Assembly (NCBI GenBank): GCA_030430495.1
Contig: JAUIKM010000013.1
Location: 62,001 to 126,000, forward strand
Direction of reading: 5' to 3'
DNA: 64,000 nucleotides
Source: a bacterium
Lineage (GTDB): Bacteria > Bacteroidota > Ignavibacteria > Kapaibacteriales > UBA7675
Each line of letters begins with the position of its first letter. Positions within the stretch are counted from its first letter, which is position 1. The position numbers and the translations under genes are program-made. The notes under the pieces are model-generated. The model was not told the DNA's origin and did no database searches. It saw only the letters and a list, made by a program, of their open reading frames with translations. Shown here in pieces: positions 10,232 through 21,800 of this stretch.

Positions 10232-13200
10232 TTAATCTCCCTTCACAGCCCGGCTTACCTGATCCAGGAGCGCCGCCATGTTTGTGGCGTCGAGCCCCGA
10301 ATCCGCGAACTGCGGGATTTCTTTTTCAGGCGCACCTGGTCGCGCGCCGGAGACCTGCTGCGTTTGAGGCGCAACAATCGATTTCGCCAGATCGTCCAGC
10401 ACCCGGATCATATCATCAAGCAGTTTCGCGCTTGTCGACGAATCCAGCAAGACGTCGTCCCAGGCAAGGCCGATTTTTAACGTGCCGTTTTCCACCCAGG
10501 CATTACAGGTTAAACAATGCGTCGGCCGGACATTGGACGGGCGGTCGTCGCCGCCGGATTCCGCGGCAGTTTCCCACCTGTCGTTGCGCAAAGCGGCGTC
10601 GAGTTCCCCCAGGTAGTTAAACGCTATTTCAGGCTGATCCACCGCCGTCAGTTCCGGGTAACGCTGCGGCGCCAGATAACGCGCGGCCGCAAAGGGCAAG
10701 CCGTCATGCGGAACGCGGTTGCGTTCTTCAACCACCTGTTTAAGTGTGTCCTGCGCATCGGCCCCGGCCGGCAGCAACAAAGGATACACCGCGGTAAACC
10801 AGCCGACAGCGCGCGCCAGATCGGGTGCATCGTCAAAAGCGGCGGACACGGCGCTGCGGCCGTGATGTTCCAGTTCAATTACAAATGCGCCGCTCTCAAC
10901 TCGGCGGCGCAGCGCCACCGACAATGCAGTCAGAAGATAATTTTCCGGCGATTCATTGCCGCGCAACAAAGCGCCTGTTGTTTCCGCCGCGGCGGTTTTA
11001 ACGTCGCTGCGGATGCGACCTTCACCTTTGTTGTGTTTAAGCTCGCCCTTGCGTCGCGGCAGTCGCGCCGAGATCGTCCCGCTCAGATTGCGCCAGTATT
11101 GCAAGCGGGCGCTGAACTCCGGGTCTTCGGTCCATTGCCGCAGCCGGTACGCATGCAGCCGCGCACCAAACTCAACGGGCAGTGTGGTTTCCACCTCCAT
11201 GTTAAGTGCGGCATCCAGTTCGTCGAGCAGAATGCGGATCGACACCACGTCAAGCAACAGATGGTGACCAATAAGGAAGAGGCGCTGCGATCCGTCACGC
11301 AGGCTTAACAGATGTACGCCGAACAGCGGTCCTGCGCCCGGTTCAAACGCGCGTTGCAACGTGGAACAATAGGCCGTCACATCGCGCGCCGAATCAAGCT
11401 CGACGGCGCTGAAGAAATCGACGGAGTGCGGCATCTCGCTGATTTCCACGTCCTGACCGTCAATGTCGTACACGGTCCGCACTATCGGGTGCGCCGCCGC
11501 AAGCTGTTTAACCGCCTCGCGCAGGTGCCGCGGATCCAGCGCCCGTTTAAGTCTCAGCAGAATCGAAAGGTTAAAATGCCGCGGTTGCTCAGGCTTGCGC
11601 GCGGCAAACCAGGCCTGGGCGGGCAGCGGCCGCAGCGGCACATTCATCGCGACATGTTCATTCGGAACAGCGTCCCGCCGGATCAACCCGGCCAGTTTTG
11701 CGGCCTGCGGCACGTTAAACACGTCGCGCAATTTCAGATGCATGCCTTCGTTCGCGGCGCGCGCCACCAACTGGATTGCGGAGATGGAATTGCCGCCCAT
11801 TTCAAAAAAACCGTCGGAAGCCTGCATCTGCGGCGCGTCCAGCAGCTTGCGCATGATTGCCAGCAGCCTTTCCACAACAGCCATCTTGTTAACCTTCGAG
11901 CCGGAAGACTCCGCGTCGCCGGCCCGCCCCGCAACCTCGCGCTCCGGGTCGGCAGTCGGCAGCAGATCCGCCAGCCGCGAGCGGTCAATCTTGCCGTTGA
12001 GGTTCAGCGGCAGAAGTTCGACGCGTTGCAGCAGATCCGGCAGCATGTAGCTCGGCAGCGCTGCGGCCAGGTTTCGGCGGATCCGGGCTTCGCTGTCCTC
12101 CGCACCTTCGTACAGCGCACAGAGGCGGTCGCCGTGGACAAAAACGACAGCGCGGCGCACTTCTGAATCCTGGTACATGCGCGCTTCAATCTCGCCCGGT
12201 TCAATCCGGAAACCACGCAGTTTAACCTGCGAATCGGCGCGGCCGACAAAGTCCAGCAGGCCGTCGCGGCGGCGGCGCACCAGGTCGCCGGTGCGGTAGA
12301 GTCGCTCGCCCGGGCGTCCGTACGGATTCGGTACAAAACGGGCCGCCGTCAGAGCGCCGCTGTGCACGTACCCGTGCGCCAGGCCTTCCCCGCCCACGTA
12401 CAACTCGCCCAGCGCACCGGGCGGCGCCAGGCGCATGTCGCCGTCTAACGCCAACGCCGTGCTCCTGTCGATGGCGCGACCGATCGGCACGCCGGCCGCA
12501 TTGACCGGAAAGTCGGCTGTAATTTCATACAAGGTCGAAAAGGTCGTGTTTTCGGTCGGCCCGTAACCGTTGAACAGTCGCAGTTCCGGGCAGGCCTGTC
12601 TGACGCGTAGCACATGCGAGGTCGACAGCGCTTCGCCGCCAACCAGCAGTGTGTCGAGATGCGCAAACATGGCGGGCCGTTCTTCGGCCAGGACGTTAAA
12701 CAGACTGCTGGTCAACCACAGATGTGTGATGTTGCCGTTTTGCAGGCAGTCCGCCAGCACTTCGGGGTCGATAAACTCATCCTCAAACACCTGCACCGCC
12801 GCGCCGTTCAGCAGCGCCGCCCAGACTTCAAACGTAGAGGCGTCAAAGGCCGGAGACGAAAGCGCGAGCGTCGCGGCGCCCGGATGACGCAGCGAAGCAA
12901 AACCGGAGTGTCCGGCAAGGCGAACGACGGCGCGCTGCGGTACTTCCACGCCCTTCGGCCTGCCGGTCGAACCGGACGTAAACATGATATATGCGGTGGC
13001 CGCGGGCGGGCTGTCAAACGCCGGCACGGGCTCCGGACTCAAATCGTTGAGAAGTGTATCTACTTCCAGCGCATGGCACTCGGGCGGCAGCCAGGCCGGG
13101 CGCTCGCGGCACACGAGGAAACGCGAAGCCGCCGTGGAGAGCATTGTTTCGCGACGCGACGGCGGCGACTGAGGATCAAGCGGCAGTGCGACGGCGCCGA

Positions 13201-16200
13201 TGCGCATGCAGGCCGGCATGACGGCGATATTCAGCGGCGAGCGCGGCAGGTCAATCGCCACAACATCGGCGGGACGCACGCCCCAGCGCCACAACCAGGC
13301 CGAGATATCCTCCGCCTGACGGCGCAGATATTCATATGTCCAGTTGACGCTTTTGCCGCGCAGGGCCGTCGCATTCGGCCGTTCATCGCAGCGACGATTA
13401 AACAACGCGTAGACGGACTCTTCCACCGGCGGCGGCGAGGCTTCGGACCGACTCGACGACTCCGCTGTTTCAGGTTCGCTGGTTAACAAAGGAAAAACCT
13501 GCTCAGCCCGTCCGGGCGCAAGCAGCTCAGTCAGCGTCGCGCGCAACAAGTCCTGAAATTCCGTCACGCGCTCCGCGCTTAACAGCGACGCGTCGTATAG
13601 CCAGGAACAATGCAGTTCGCCGCTCTGGCGCACCACGAGAGTCAGCGGGAAATTGGTGCGTTCACGCGCGCGCGCATCGCGAATAAACATGCCGCCGAAG
13701 TCGGACCGCAGCTGATCGTCGAGCGGATAATTTTCAAAAACGAGAATCGAGTTAAACAATCCGTCGCGCACGTTCACTTCCGCAAGGCGAATAATGTCGG
13801 GCAGAGACATCCAGGCGTGCTGTTCGCGTTGCGCCATGCGGTCGCGCGCCTGCTGCAGAACAGCATCGGAATTGTCAAACGTCGAAAGGTCAAAGCGCGC
13901 CGGCACGGTGTTGATAAACATGCCGACCATTTCCGCCATGCCGGGAACCTGCGGCGGACGCCCCGAAACCGTAACGCCGAAAACGACGTCGTCGACGCCC
14001 GCCGTCATGCCCAACACACGCGCCCAGGCCACCTGCACCAAAGTGTTAAGCGTCACGCGGCGCAGGCGCGCGGCCGAACGCAAAGCGGTGCTGAGTTCGG
14101 CCCCCAGCGCAAAGTCGAGCTCGCGGTCGTCGCGTCCTGAGTTGTTCACACGAACGCGGTCAAAGCCGAGGTCAACAGCCTGCGTGAAAGCGCGCAATTC
14201 CTCGCGCCAGAATTCTTCGGCCGGGACGGGGTCGTTGCTGTTTAACCAGAGTGCGTAGTCGCGCAGTGTGGGCGCAAGTCGCAGGCGCGCCTGCCCCTGT
14301 GTCCGTTCCGCCGCGTACAGCTCCAGCACCTCGCCCACGATCAATGGCAGCGACCAACCATCGACGATGGCGTGATGATGCACCCAGAACAACCGCCATT
14401 CCGTCGGCCCGGTGCGGTAGAGAAACAGCCGGCTGAGCGGCGCGCAATGCATGTCGAAACCCCGCCGCGTCTCGCTGCCGTGCAGGGAGTTAAACAGCAT
14501 TTCCTGCTGACGCTCGTTCAGCCCGGATACGTCGCGCAATTCAAATGGCAGGCGGACATGCGCCTGCACGGCCTGCAGCAAGCCGTGGCCGGCGGACACG
14601 ACAAAAGCTGCACGCAGACTGTCGTGGCGGTTAAACACCGCGTTCCAGGCGCGTTCAAGCGCCGCCGCATCACAGTCGCCGCTTAAACGGATTTCAAAGA
14701 CCTGTGTGTAGAGCCGGTTGTCCCTGCCGTCGAGCATGGCGTACATGAGCATACCGGCCTGCAACGGCGCGGAAGGCAGAATGTCGGCGATCGACGGGTA
14801 GTGACCGCCATGCGATTCGATCTCGGCCGCAATATTATCCAGCTCGTCCTGTTGCAGGGTCAGCGCGGTAAAATCCGACGGCGTGTAACGACCGTGCGGA
14901 GCGTTTGCACAGTGTTCGATTAAACGGCGCAATTCGTCCAGCGTGCGCTCCAGCAGCGCCTGCATGGAATGTTCGTCGTGAAGCAGCGGACAATAGGCCA
15001 GGTACAGTTGCAGCACGTCGCCGGCGGAGCGGTCTATGCCGGCGTTGATCTCGAGCAGCCAGGGACGGCGGTTTTCAGCTGCGCGCACGCGCCCGGGCTC
15101 AATCAGACTTAAACGCCAGTCGGGCGATTTAACATCCGGATTGTCGTCGCCGGACGCCTCTCCGTAGCGACCGAGGTAGTTAAACACGAGTTCCGGCCGG
15201 ACGGCGGGAGCAAGTCCGGCAACGGCGCTACAGGCCACGTTCAGCGCGCAGGACGCGCGCGAATTACGGCGCAGTTGTTCCTTGACCGAGATAATGATGT
15301 CGGCGGGATCATCGGAATACGGAAGTCCGATCAGCAGCGGCGCGATAGCCGTAAACCAACCGACGGTTCGCGACACATCGGGCATGCCGTAGGAATCCGG
15401 CGTTTCGCGGCCATGCGATTCGCGCGCCAGCAGCAGCCTGTCCTCGCCGGTCCAGGCGCGCAGAGCCAGAGCCAGCGCCGCGAGCAGGAATTCGTCGACG
15501 CGGGTTCGGTACTTTCCGGCGGCCACGTCCACAAGTTGAGTTGTTAAACCGGCGTCGAGCGTCACCTTTGCCAGGCGCTGGTTCGCTTCCGTGTTAACAG
15601 TTGTTTCATCGGCGTCGAAGTCGCGCGGCAGCGCCGACGATAGATTGTTCATTTCTCCGCATTCCGCATTCAGATCAACGCGCCCGGGAAGTTCCGCCAT
15701 GGCGCGCGCCCAGTCGCGGAACGACGTGGTTTTGGGCGGCATTTCGGGCGCTGCGCCGGAGCGGAGCGCCGCGTCGATGGCGCGCAGGTCTTCGACGATA
15801 ATGTTCCAGGACACCACGTCGACGACCATGTGGTGAATGCTGATCAGCAGGTAGTTGCGGCCGCCGCGGCAGTGCAGCAACAGGAGGCTCCAGACTGGGC
15901 CGGCATCCAGATCGAGTGCGGTATGCGCCGAGTCGGCATGGATTTCAAGCGCGGCGTCAATGTCCAGATCCGGGCAATCCACCGACCTGACCGCCAATTG
16001 CGCAGTGGATGCAAATTCCTGTTCGCCGGACCGCGTCAGGCGTGTACGCAGCGCATCGTGGTGTTCCTGCAGAATTCCTGCAATCGTTTCGATCCGCCGG
16101 ATGTCAATATCCGCCGGCGCTTCCAGAACCACCGCCTGATTCCAGTGTGCAGGCGCGGCAAACTCCTGCGCCATAAACCAGCGCTGCACGGGCGTCAGCG

Positions 16201-18790
16201 GCGCCGTGCCGGTAACCGTCCCCTGCTCGGCGTTTGCAAGCAGGCCGCGTTTAACATGCGGTGCAAGCGCGGCTACCGTCTGATGCGTGAACATCAGGGC
16301 GGGAAGAATCTGCAGATTCCGCTGCGCGGCGCGGGCGACGATGCGCAGGGCCAGGATCGAGTCACCGCCGACGGCAAAAAAATTGTCCAGCCGCCCGATG
16401 CGCGTTCTTCCCAGGACCGCGCGCCAGATTGCCAGCAGTTCGGTCTCAATTTCACTGTCGCCGGCGCTGTTTTGTGCAAGCGCATCCGCGCTTTCCAGCT
16501 GTTTAACGCGTTGTTCCAGTGCGCGTTTGTCGGTCTTGCCGCTGGGCGTCAAAGGCAGTTCGTCAATGTTAAACCACAGGGTCGGTAGCATCCAGACCGG
16601 CAGAAGCGCGGCCAGCTGCTCGCGCAGATCGGTCTCGTTAAACATCGTACCAGCTGCGGAGACGACAAATGCGGCCAGACGCAGATGCTGCAATTCATCG
16701 CCTTCGGCGGGATACATCACCAACACGGCGCAGCGCGCCACATCGGCACGTTCATTCAGGCGCGCTTCAATCTCGCCCGGTTCAATGCGGTAGCCGCGCA
16801 CCTTGACCTGATCGTCGCGCCGCCCGTGAAAAGCCAGATTTCCATCGTTCGCAAAACTGACAATGTCGCCGGTGCGATAGAGGCGCGTACCGGACGTGTT
16901 AACATCGGCAAAGGGATTCGGCACGAAGTGCGCGGCGCTGAGAGACGGACGATTCAGGTAGTTGACGGCCAGTGACCCGCCGCCCAGATAAAGCTCGCCG
17001 CGCAGGCCGGGCGGCACGGGGTTCATGTCCGCATCGAGCACGTAGATGCGCGTGTCCGCCACGGGACGGCCGATCAGCGGATAGTCATCGGTCGCCCGCA
17101 CCTCCGCAAACGTGGCGTAGGTTGTCGCTTCGCTGGGACCGTAGAGATTAAACACACGCACAGCGGGACGCTGTTTGTGAATTGCGCGCACAAGTTCGGC
17201 GCGCAGCGCCTCACCTGCCAGGTTAACAACACGGACTCCGGCGGGAAGCGCCTGTTTTTCGAGCAGCGCCGCAGCGGCGCTGGGCACGGTGTTTAACAGC
17301 GTAATTTCGGCGGCGCGCGGATGATCGGCCAGGGACAGCGCGTTCGGCAGCACAATAACTTTGCCGCCGGCCATCAGCGGAACAAAGAGCTCAAAAATTG
17401 AGAGGTCAAAACAGACGGACGTCGTCGCCGCCACGCCGCTCAGGTCCTCACGCTTAAACCGTTGACGTCCCCACAGGACAAATTGCAGTGCGGACTCCTG
17501 CGAAATTACAACGCCTTTGGGACGGCCGGTGGAGCCGGACGTGTAAATGCAGTAGGCCGCCGATTCGGCCGGCGGAAGTTTAAATTCACCAGCATTGAAT
17601 TCAACTTCAACGTGCCGCGGCGGGATAATTTCCTTCCTGATGCCGCGTTCGCGCAGCAGCTCCGGCATGTCGCTGACAATGAACTGCGCGCCACTGTCGT
17701 TTAACAAATACTGCAGGCGTTCGGCCGGATAGTCGGGATCGAGCGCCACCAACATTGCGCCGGAGAGCATAACACCGAGCATCGCAACCGGCAGGTCGAC
17801 GGAGCGACGCATACACAGCGCCACCGGCTGCCCGTGTTTAATTCCCGCTTGCCGCAGCGCCGCCGCCAGTCCGCACACCTGCTCAAACACTTCACCGCGA
17901 GTGAGTTCACGTTCGCCATCGACAATGGCGACGACGTGACGATTCGCATCATGCGCGACGCCTGTTAACACATGCGCCGCAAAACTGACATAACTATCTT
18001 CTTCTTTCAGATCGTTGGCATCGCTTCCACGCGACCACGTTTCCAGAATCGCCTGCCGTTGTTCCGCGCTCATGGTGTCGACCCGCCGCAGAGGCTGATC
18101 GATATTCGCCGACATGGACGCCAGCACGGGGCGCAGCATGCCCGCTATTTTTTCAAGGCCGCTTTTGTTTATCACCGAGCCTGAAGCATCCAGGCGACAA
18201 TGCAGTTGATTGTCTTCGCGCGTCCAGTTAAACAGCATGTCCGGCGTCGCCGCGTCGAAGTATCGCGGATTCTGGATGTTCCGCAGCAGAATTCCGACCG
18301 CGGGCGTTGTTGCTTCAACGCCCTGATCCGCCAGCATGGCCGCCAGCGGGTAGTTCTGGTGCGCGCGCGCGGCGCTTATAACCGTGCGCACGGAACGCAA
18401 CAGGCTGCGCACATCGCCGGAGGGATTGTAATCGAGCGGCAGCGGCAGAATGTCGGCCAGACCTCCGGCCACGAATTCAGTGCTGAACGGGACAGTGTGC
18501 AGCAAAACGGGCCCGCCGGCGCCGCAACGAAAACCAAGGTGGCGCAGCGCGGCGACGAGGATTGTCAGCAAAGCATGATCGGAATTGGCCGCCAGACGCA
18601 GCAACGCGGCGGCGTCAACGGAAAAGTCCACGGACAGACGTGCGCCGTCGGCTGTGACGCTCCCTCGCCCGCCGCCGCATACGGCGTCGAAACGCAGCAT
18701 GGGCGCCGTCAGGTCACAGTCGCGCCAGAAGTCGCGCTCGCGCCGCAGCTTAACGTCATTCCTGATTTTCGCCAGTTGAATCGTATCCAT
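10232..18790 (-). CDS. NRPS, (partial C)-A(Ala)-PCP-E-C-A(Val)-PCP-E, 2852 aa
   Basis: Two-module synthetase. ATG at 18790 follows GGGAAA and lies 22 bases after the previous gene. Residues 1-240 resemble only the C-terminal half of a condensation domain and contain no HHxxxDG. A1 spans about 260-760 (YTSGSTGRPKG at 416-426) with specificity residues DLFNNALTY, the known alanine code. PCP1 has GGDS with Ser811. E1 spans about 860-1320 with HHMVVDVVSW (986-995), ESHGRE (1124-1129), VGWFT and FNYLG. C2 starts near 1334 with HHAIVDG (1472-1478), in the D-accepting style. A2 (about 1790-2280) reads DAFWLGGTF, a valine code. PCP2 has its serine near 2334. A second E domain carries HHLLLD near 2510 and EHHGR near 2641, though the usual tryptophan of DGVSW is isoleucine. 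Expected output is D-Ala then D-Val. The missing first C is probably supplied by the C domain ending the upstream protein (18813-22763). Confidence 0.96.
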   Translation of the reverse strand: MDTIQLAKIRNDVKLRRERDFWRDCDLTAPMLRFDAVCGGGRGSVTADGARLSVDFSVDAAALLRLAANSDHALLTILVAALRHLGFRCGAGGPVLLHTVPFSTEFVAGGLADILPLPLDYNPSGDVRSLLRSVRTVISAARAHQNYPLAAMLADQGVEATTPAVGILLRNIQNPRYFDAATPDMLFNWTREDNQLHCRLDASGSVINKSGLEKIAGMLRPVLASMSANIDQPLRRVDTMSAEQRQAILETWSRGSDANDLKEEDSYVSFAAHVLTGVAHDANRHVVAIVDGERELTRGEVFEQVCGLAAALRQAGIKHGQPVALCMRRSVDLPVAMLGVMLSGAMLVALDPDYPAERLQYLLNDSGAQFIVSDMPELLRERGIRKEIIPPRHVEVEFNAGEFKLPPAESAAYCIYTSGSTGRPKGVVISQESALQFVLWGRQRFKREDLSGVAATTSVCFDLSIFELFVPLMAGGKVIVLPNALSLADHPRAAEITLLNTVPSAAAALLEKQALPAGVRVVNLAGEALRAELVRAIHKQRPAVRVFNLYGPSEATTYATFAEVRATDDYPLIGRPVADTRIYVLDADMNPVPPGLRGELYLGGGSLAVNYLNRPSLSAAHFVPNPFADVNTSGTRLYRTGDIVSFANDGNLAFHGRRDDQVKVRGYRIEPGEIEARLNERADVARCAVLVMYPAEGDELQHLRLAAFVVSAAGTMFNETDLREQLAALLPVWMLPTLWFNIDELPLTPSGKTDKRALEQRVKQLESADALAQNSAGDSEIETELLAIWRAVLGRTRIGRLDNFFAVGGDSILALRIVARAAQRNLQILPALMFTHQTVAALAPHVKRGLLANAEQGTVTGTAPLTPVQRWFMAQEFAAPAHWNQAVVLEAPADIDIRRIETIAGILQEHHDALRTRLTRSGEQEFASTAQLAVRSVDCPDLDIDAALEIHADSAHTALDLDAGPVWSLLLLHCRGGRNYLLISIHHMVVDVVSWNIIVEDLRAIDAALRSGAAPEMPPKTTSFRDWARAMAELPGRVDLNAECGEMNNLSSALPRDFDADETTVNTEANQRLAKVTLDAGLTTQLVDVAAGKYRTRVDEFLLAALALALRAWTGEDRLLLARESHGRETPDSYGMPDVSRTVGWFTAIAPLLIGLPYSDDPADIIISVKEQLRRNSRASCALNVACSAVAGLAPAVRPELVFNYLGRYGEASGDDNPDVKSPDWRLSLIEPGRVRAAENRRPWLLEINAGIDRSAGDVLQLYLAYCPLLHDEHSMQALLERTLDELRRLIEHCANAPHGRYTPSDFTALTLQQDELDNIAAEIESHGGHYPSIADILPSAPLQAGMLMYAMLDGRDNRLYTQVFEIRLSGDCDAAALERAWNAVFNRHDSLRAAFVVSAGHGLLQAVQAHVRLPFELRDVSGLNERQQEMLFNSLHGSETRRGFDMHCAPLSRLFLYRTGPTEWRLFWVHHHAIVDGWSLPLIVGEVLELYAAERTQGQARLRLAPTLRDYALWLNSNDPVPAEEFWREELRAFTQAVDLGFDRVRVNNSGRDDRELDFALGAELSTALRSAARLRRVTLNTLVQVAWARVLGMTAGVDDVVFGVTVSGRPPQVPGMAEMVGMFINTVPARFDLSTFDNSDAVLQQARDRMAQREQHAWMSLPDIIRLAEVNVRDGLFNSILVFENYPLDDQLRSDFGGMFIRDARARERTNFPLTLVVRQSGELHCSWLYDASLLSAERVTEFQDLLRATLTELLAPGRAEQVFPLLTSEPETAESSSRSEASPPPVEESVYALFNRRCDERPNATALRGKSVNWTYEYLRRQAEDISAWLWRWGVRPADVVAIDLPRSPLNIAVMPACMRIGAVALPLDPQSPPSRRETMLSTAASRFLVCRERPAWLPPECHALEVDTLLNDLSPEPVPAFDSPPAATAYIMFTSGSTGRPKGVEVPQRAVVRLAGHSGFASLRHPGAATLALSSPAFDASTFEVWAALLNGAAVQVFEDEFIDPEVLADCLQNGNITHLWLTSSLFNVLAEERPAMFAHLDTLLVGGEALSTSHVLRVRQACPELRLFNGYGPTENTTFSTLYEITADFPVNAAGVPIGRAIDRSTALALDGDMRLAPPGALGELYVGGEGLAHGYVHSGALTAARFVPNPYGRPGERLYRTGDLVRRRRDGLLDFVGRADSQVKLRGFRIEPGEIEARMYQDSEVRRAVVFVHGDRLCALYEGAEDSEARIRRNLAAALPSYMLPDLLQRVELLPLNLNGKIDRSRLADLLPTADPEREVAGRAGDAESSGSKVNKMAVVERLLAIMRKLLDAPQMQASDGFFEMGGNSISAIQLVARAANEGMHLKLRDVFNVPQAAKLAGLIRRDAVPNEHVAMNVPLRPLPAQAWFAARKPEQPRHFNLSILLRLKRALDPRHLREAVKQLAAAHPIVRTVYDIDGQDVEISEMPHSVDFFSAVELDSARDVTAYCSTLQRAFEPGAGPLFGVHLLSLRDGSQRLFLIGHHLLLDVVSIRILLDELDAALNMEVETTLPVEFGARLHAYRLRQWTEDPEFSARLQYWRNLSGTISARLPRRKGELKHNKGEGRIRSDVKTAAAETTGALLRGNESPENYLLTALSVALRRRVESGAFVIELEHHGRSAVSAAFDDAPDLARAVGWFTAVYPLLLPAGADAQDTLKQVVEERNRVPHDGLPFAAARYLAPQRYPELTAVDQPEIAFNYLGELDAALRNDRWETAAESGGDDRPSNVRPTHCLTCNAWVENGTLKIGLAWDDVLLDSSTSAKLLDDMIRVLDDLAKSIVAPQTQQVSGARPGAPEKEIPQFADSGLDATNMAALLDQVSRAVKGD

Positions 18791-18812
18791 AGTTTCCCGT
18801 TTCCGGCGAATG

Positions 18813-21800
18813 TTAAAACTCGCCGAACTCTGCGTCGGAATCGCTGTCGATGCTGTTGTACCGGACGCCGACGGGCACGTCGGTCAGCGTCAGGTCGGCA
18901 TTGATCGTCACGGCGTTTAACAGTTCGATGTAGTCGTCGGCCATCGTTTTGATGCTTTCCGCCCGGAACAAATCCGTCGAGTATTCAATGCCCAGAATAA
19001 GTCTGTCCTCATCCTGAACAAACTCAAAACTCAGATCGAACTTGGCCGTGCGCGGTGCAAAATCGTGATGCCGCAATGATACGTTTTCGTCAAGACGCAC
19101 GTTCGTCGAGGCAACATTCTGCAACAGCAGCATGACGTCAAAGAGCGGGCTGCGCGACGCGTCGCGTTCGTGTTCCAGGTCCTCCACGAGGAGTTCAATC
19201 GGATATTCCTGGTGGGCGTAGGATTCCAGACACATTTGTTTAACCTCCGCCAGCAGCTCCGCAAAGGTCTGCGTTGCCCGTGGACGCGCACGCAGCGCCA
19301 GCGTGTTGACGAACATGCCGGGCATGCGCTCCAGCTGCACGTGATTGCGGCCCGCCACCGGCGTGCCGACCACGATGTCGTTCTGGCCGGAATAACGATG
19401 CAGCATGGCGTAAAAAGCGCTCAACAGGAACATGAACAAGGTCGCTTCCTGACGTCGCGCCGCTTCGTTGACCGCGGCCGCCTGTTCGCTGCTCAGGACA
19501 AAACTGCTGCGACTGCCGGCGTATCCGCGGCGGGCCGGACGCGGGAAATCGGTCGGCAGTTCAAGCGGACGCGGCGCGTCGGCAAACTGTGCGCGCCACC
19601 ACGCGCCCTGCGCCTGCCCCGCCGGAGAAGCCAGGTATTGCGCCTGCCAGCGCGCAAAATCTTTGTAGTGCAGTTCGGGCCGCGGCAGCTCCTCGCCGCG
19701 GTAGAGCGCCGCCAGTTCTTCGGTAAAAATCGCGGCGGACGTTCCGTCAAACACGATGTGATGCACATCGAAGACAAGCATGAGTCCGCCCGAATCCAGT
19801 TGCAACAATGCGACGCGCAGCATCGGCGCGCGCTCCAGGTTAAACGGACGCGTAAAATCGTGCACCGCGGCTTCAATCCCGTCGTCCGCGGCCGTCAGCG
19901 TTTCAAGCTCAAATTCAACCGTCGGGGCAACGCGCTGCCGCGGGCCGTCGTCGGTCATGACAAATGAGGTGCGGAACACTTCGTGGCGCGCAACCATCAG
20001 ACGGAGCGCCTGTTCAAGCCGCTCAACATCAATCTCCCCTTCCACCCTGAGAGCCGAAACGAGGTTGTAGGCCAGGTTCTCGCCGCCTTCAACCTGATTG
20101 ATGATCCACATCGGGCGCTGGCTGTAGGAAAGCTCGTAGACTTCCCGCTCGGGCGCCGGCTCGATCGGCGCGGCGTGGAGGTCCACGACGCCGTCGGTGC
20201 GCCCGGCCAGTCGTTCGTCGACGCCGGCGGCCATACGACGCACCGTGCTGAAAGTCAGAATGTCTTTGAATTGCAGGCGGATATTAAACTCCTGCTCGAT
20301 CCGGCTGGTAACCATCGTGCCGAAGAGCGAGTGACCGCCGAGCGAAAAGAAATCGTCGTCGAGTTTAACGGCCTCGATCTTGAGGACCGCCTGCCAGATT
20401 CGGGCGATGCGCTGCTCCGTCGGCGACCAGCTCTCATCGACTTCAGCCGCTTCAATTGCGGGACCGAGATCCGGCGCCTTGAAGTAGTCCTGCTCGGCCG
20501 CGCCGTTGTTATGCACGCCGTTTTGCGGCAGCGGCGCCGCGCCGCTCCGCAGCGAAGCCTGCCACTGCTCGTATTCTTCATCGGTCCAGGCCGGACGCGC
20601 CCATACGCGCAGCCCTTCAAACTGGTATGACGGCAGATGGATGCGGCGGCCGGCGCGGTCCTGATGCCAGGCCTGCCAATCCACGGCGTAGCGACAGGAA
20701 TACAGTTCGCCGGTCAGCACGGCCGCGCCGGAATACTGGCGCGGATCAAAGCGCAGCACGTCGAACATGACGTCGCGATCGGCGGGCTGCCACGCGTCCA
20801 GCGCCTGACTGAGTTCGCCGGCGGGACCGAGTTCCACAAAGAGGACTTTGCCGTCGGCGCTCTCGCGATCGACCAGCCGCTCCACCCGCGCCCGCATGTC
20901 GGCGGGCGTCTCCACCGCATTAAAACCGCGCGCCTGTTCGAGCGCCGCCGCGGGAGCCAGTTCGTTGAGGATCAGACGCACGCTGATATCGCCCGCGCCG
21001 AGACCCAGAATGCGCTTGCTGAGCACGCCGCGTTGTTTGAGACTGTGCCAGGCGCAGAATTGCCCGACCAGGGTGGCGCAGGCCGGCAACTCCAGCGAAG
21101 CGTCCAACTGCCCGCTCGGAAATTGTTCCAGCGCCTGTTTAAAGTCGGAATCAATGTCCGCCTGCAACTCGATGTCCGCGCGTGTCCAGCCGCTGTTGGA
21201 CGAACAAATGAACAGCATGCCGCCGCTCTCGTCCGCTCCGGCGTCAAACGAGACGTCGTCGGTCGGCACGTGCTGCAACATGTCGTACAGTTCTTCGGTC
21301 GAACGCGCCACCAAAACACAGCGATAGCGGAAGTGACCGCGGCCGGTGTTTAGGGTAAAGGCGATATCCGCCACGTCGGCCCCGGGATATTCCGCCAGGT
21401 GCTCGCGCAGTTTATTGATGTTCTGTCCGACGCCGTCGGCGCGTTTGGAAGAAATGCAGACCGGATAAGCGGCTTCGCGCGGTCGTGTGTCCGCGGGACG
21501 TTCCGGCGCTTCTTCCAGCAGAACGTGCACGTTGTTGCCGGCGAATCCCCAGGAAGAAACTCCGGCGCGCAATGGCTCGCCGTTCCAGCGCTGCCAGGGC
21601 GTCAGCCCGGTGTTAACAAAAGTGGCTGAATTGGCAAAGTCAATAAATGGGTTGGGTTTTTCAAAATGCAACGAGGGATACAACTCGCCGTGGCGCAGAC
21701 TTAAAACGGCTTTGAGCATGCCGGCCATTCCGGCGACTTTGTCGGTATGACCGATATTCGTTTTAACACAGGTCAAGGCGCAGAAGTGTTTATCGTCCGT

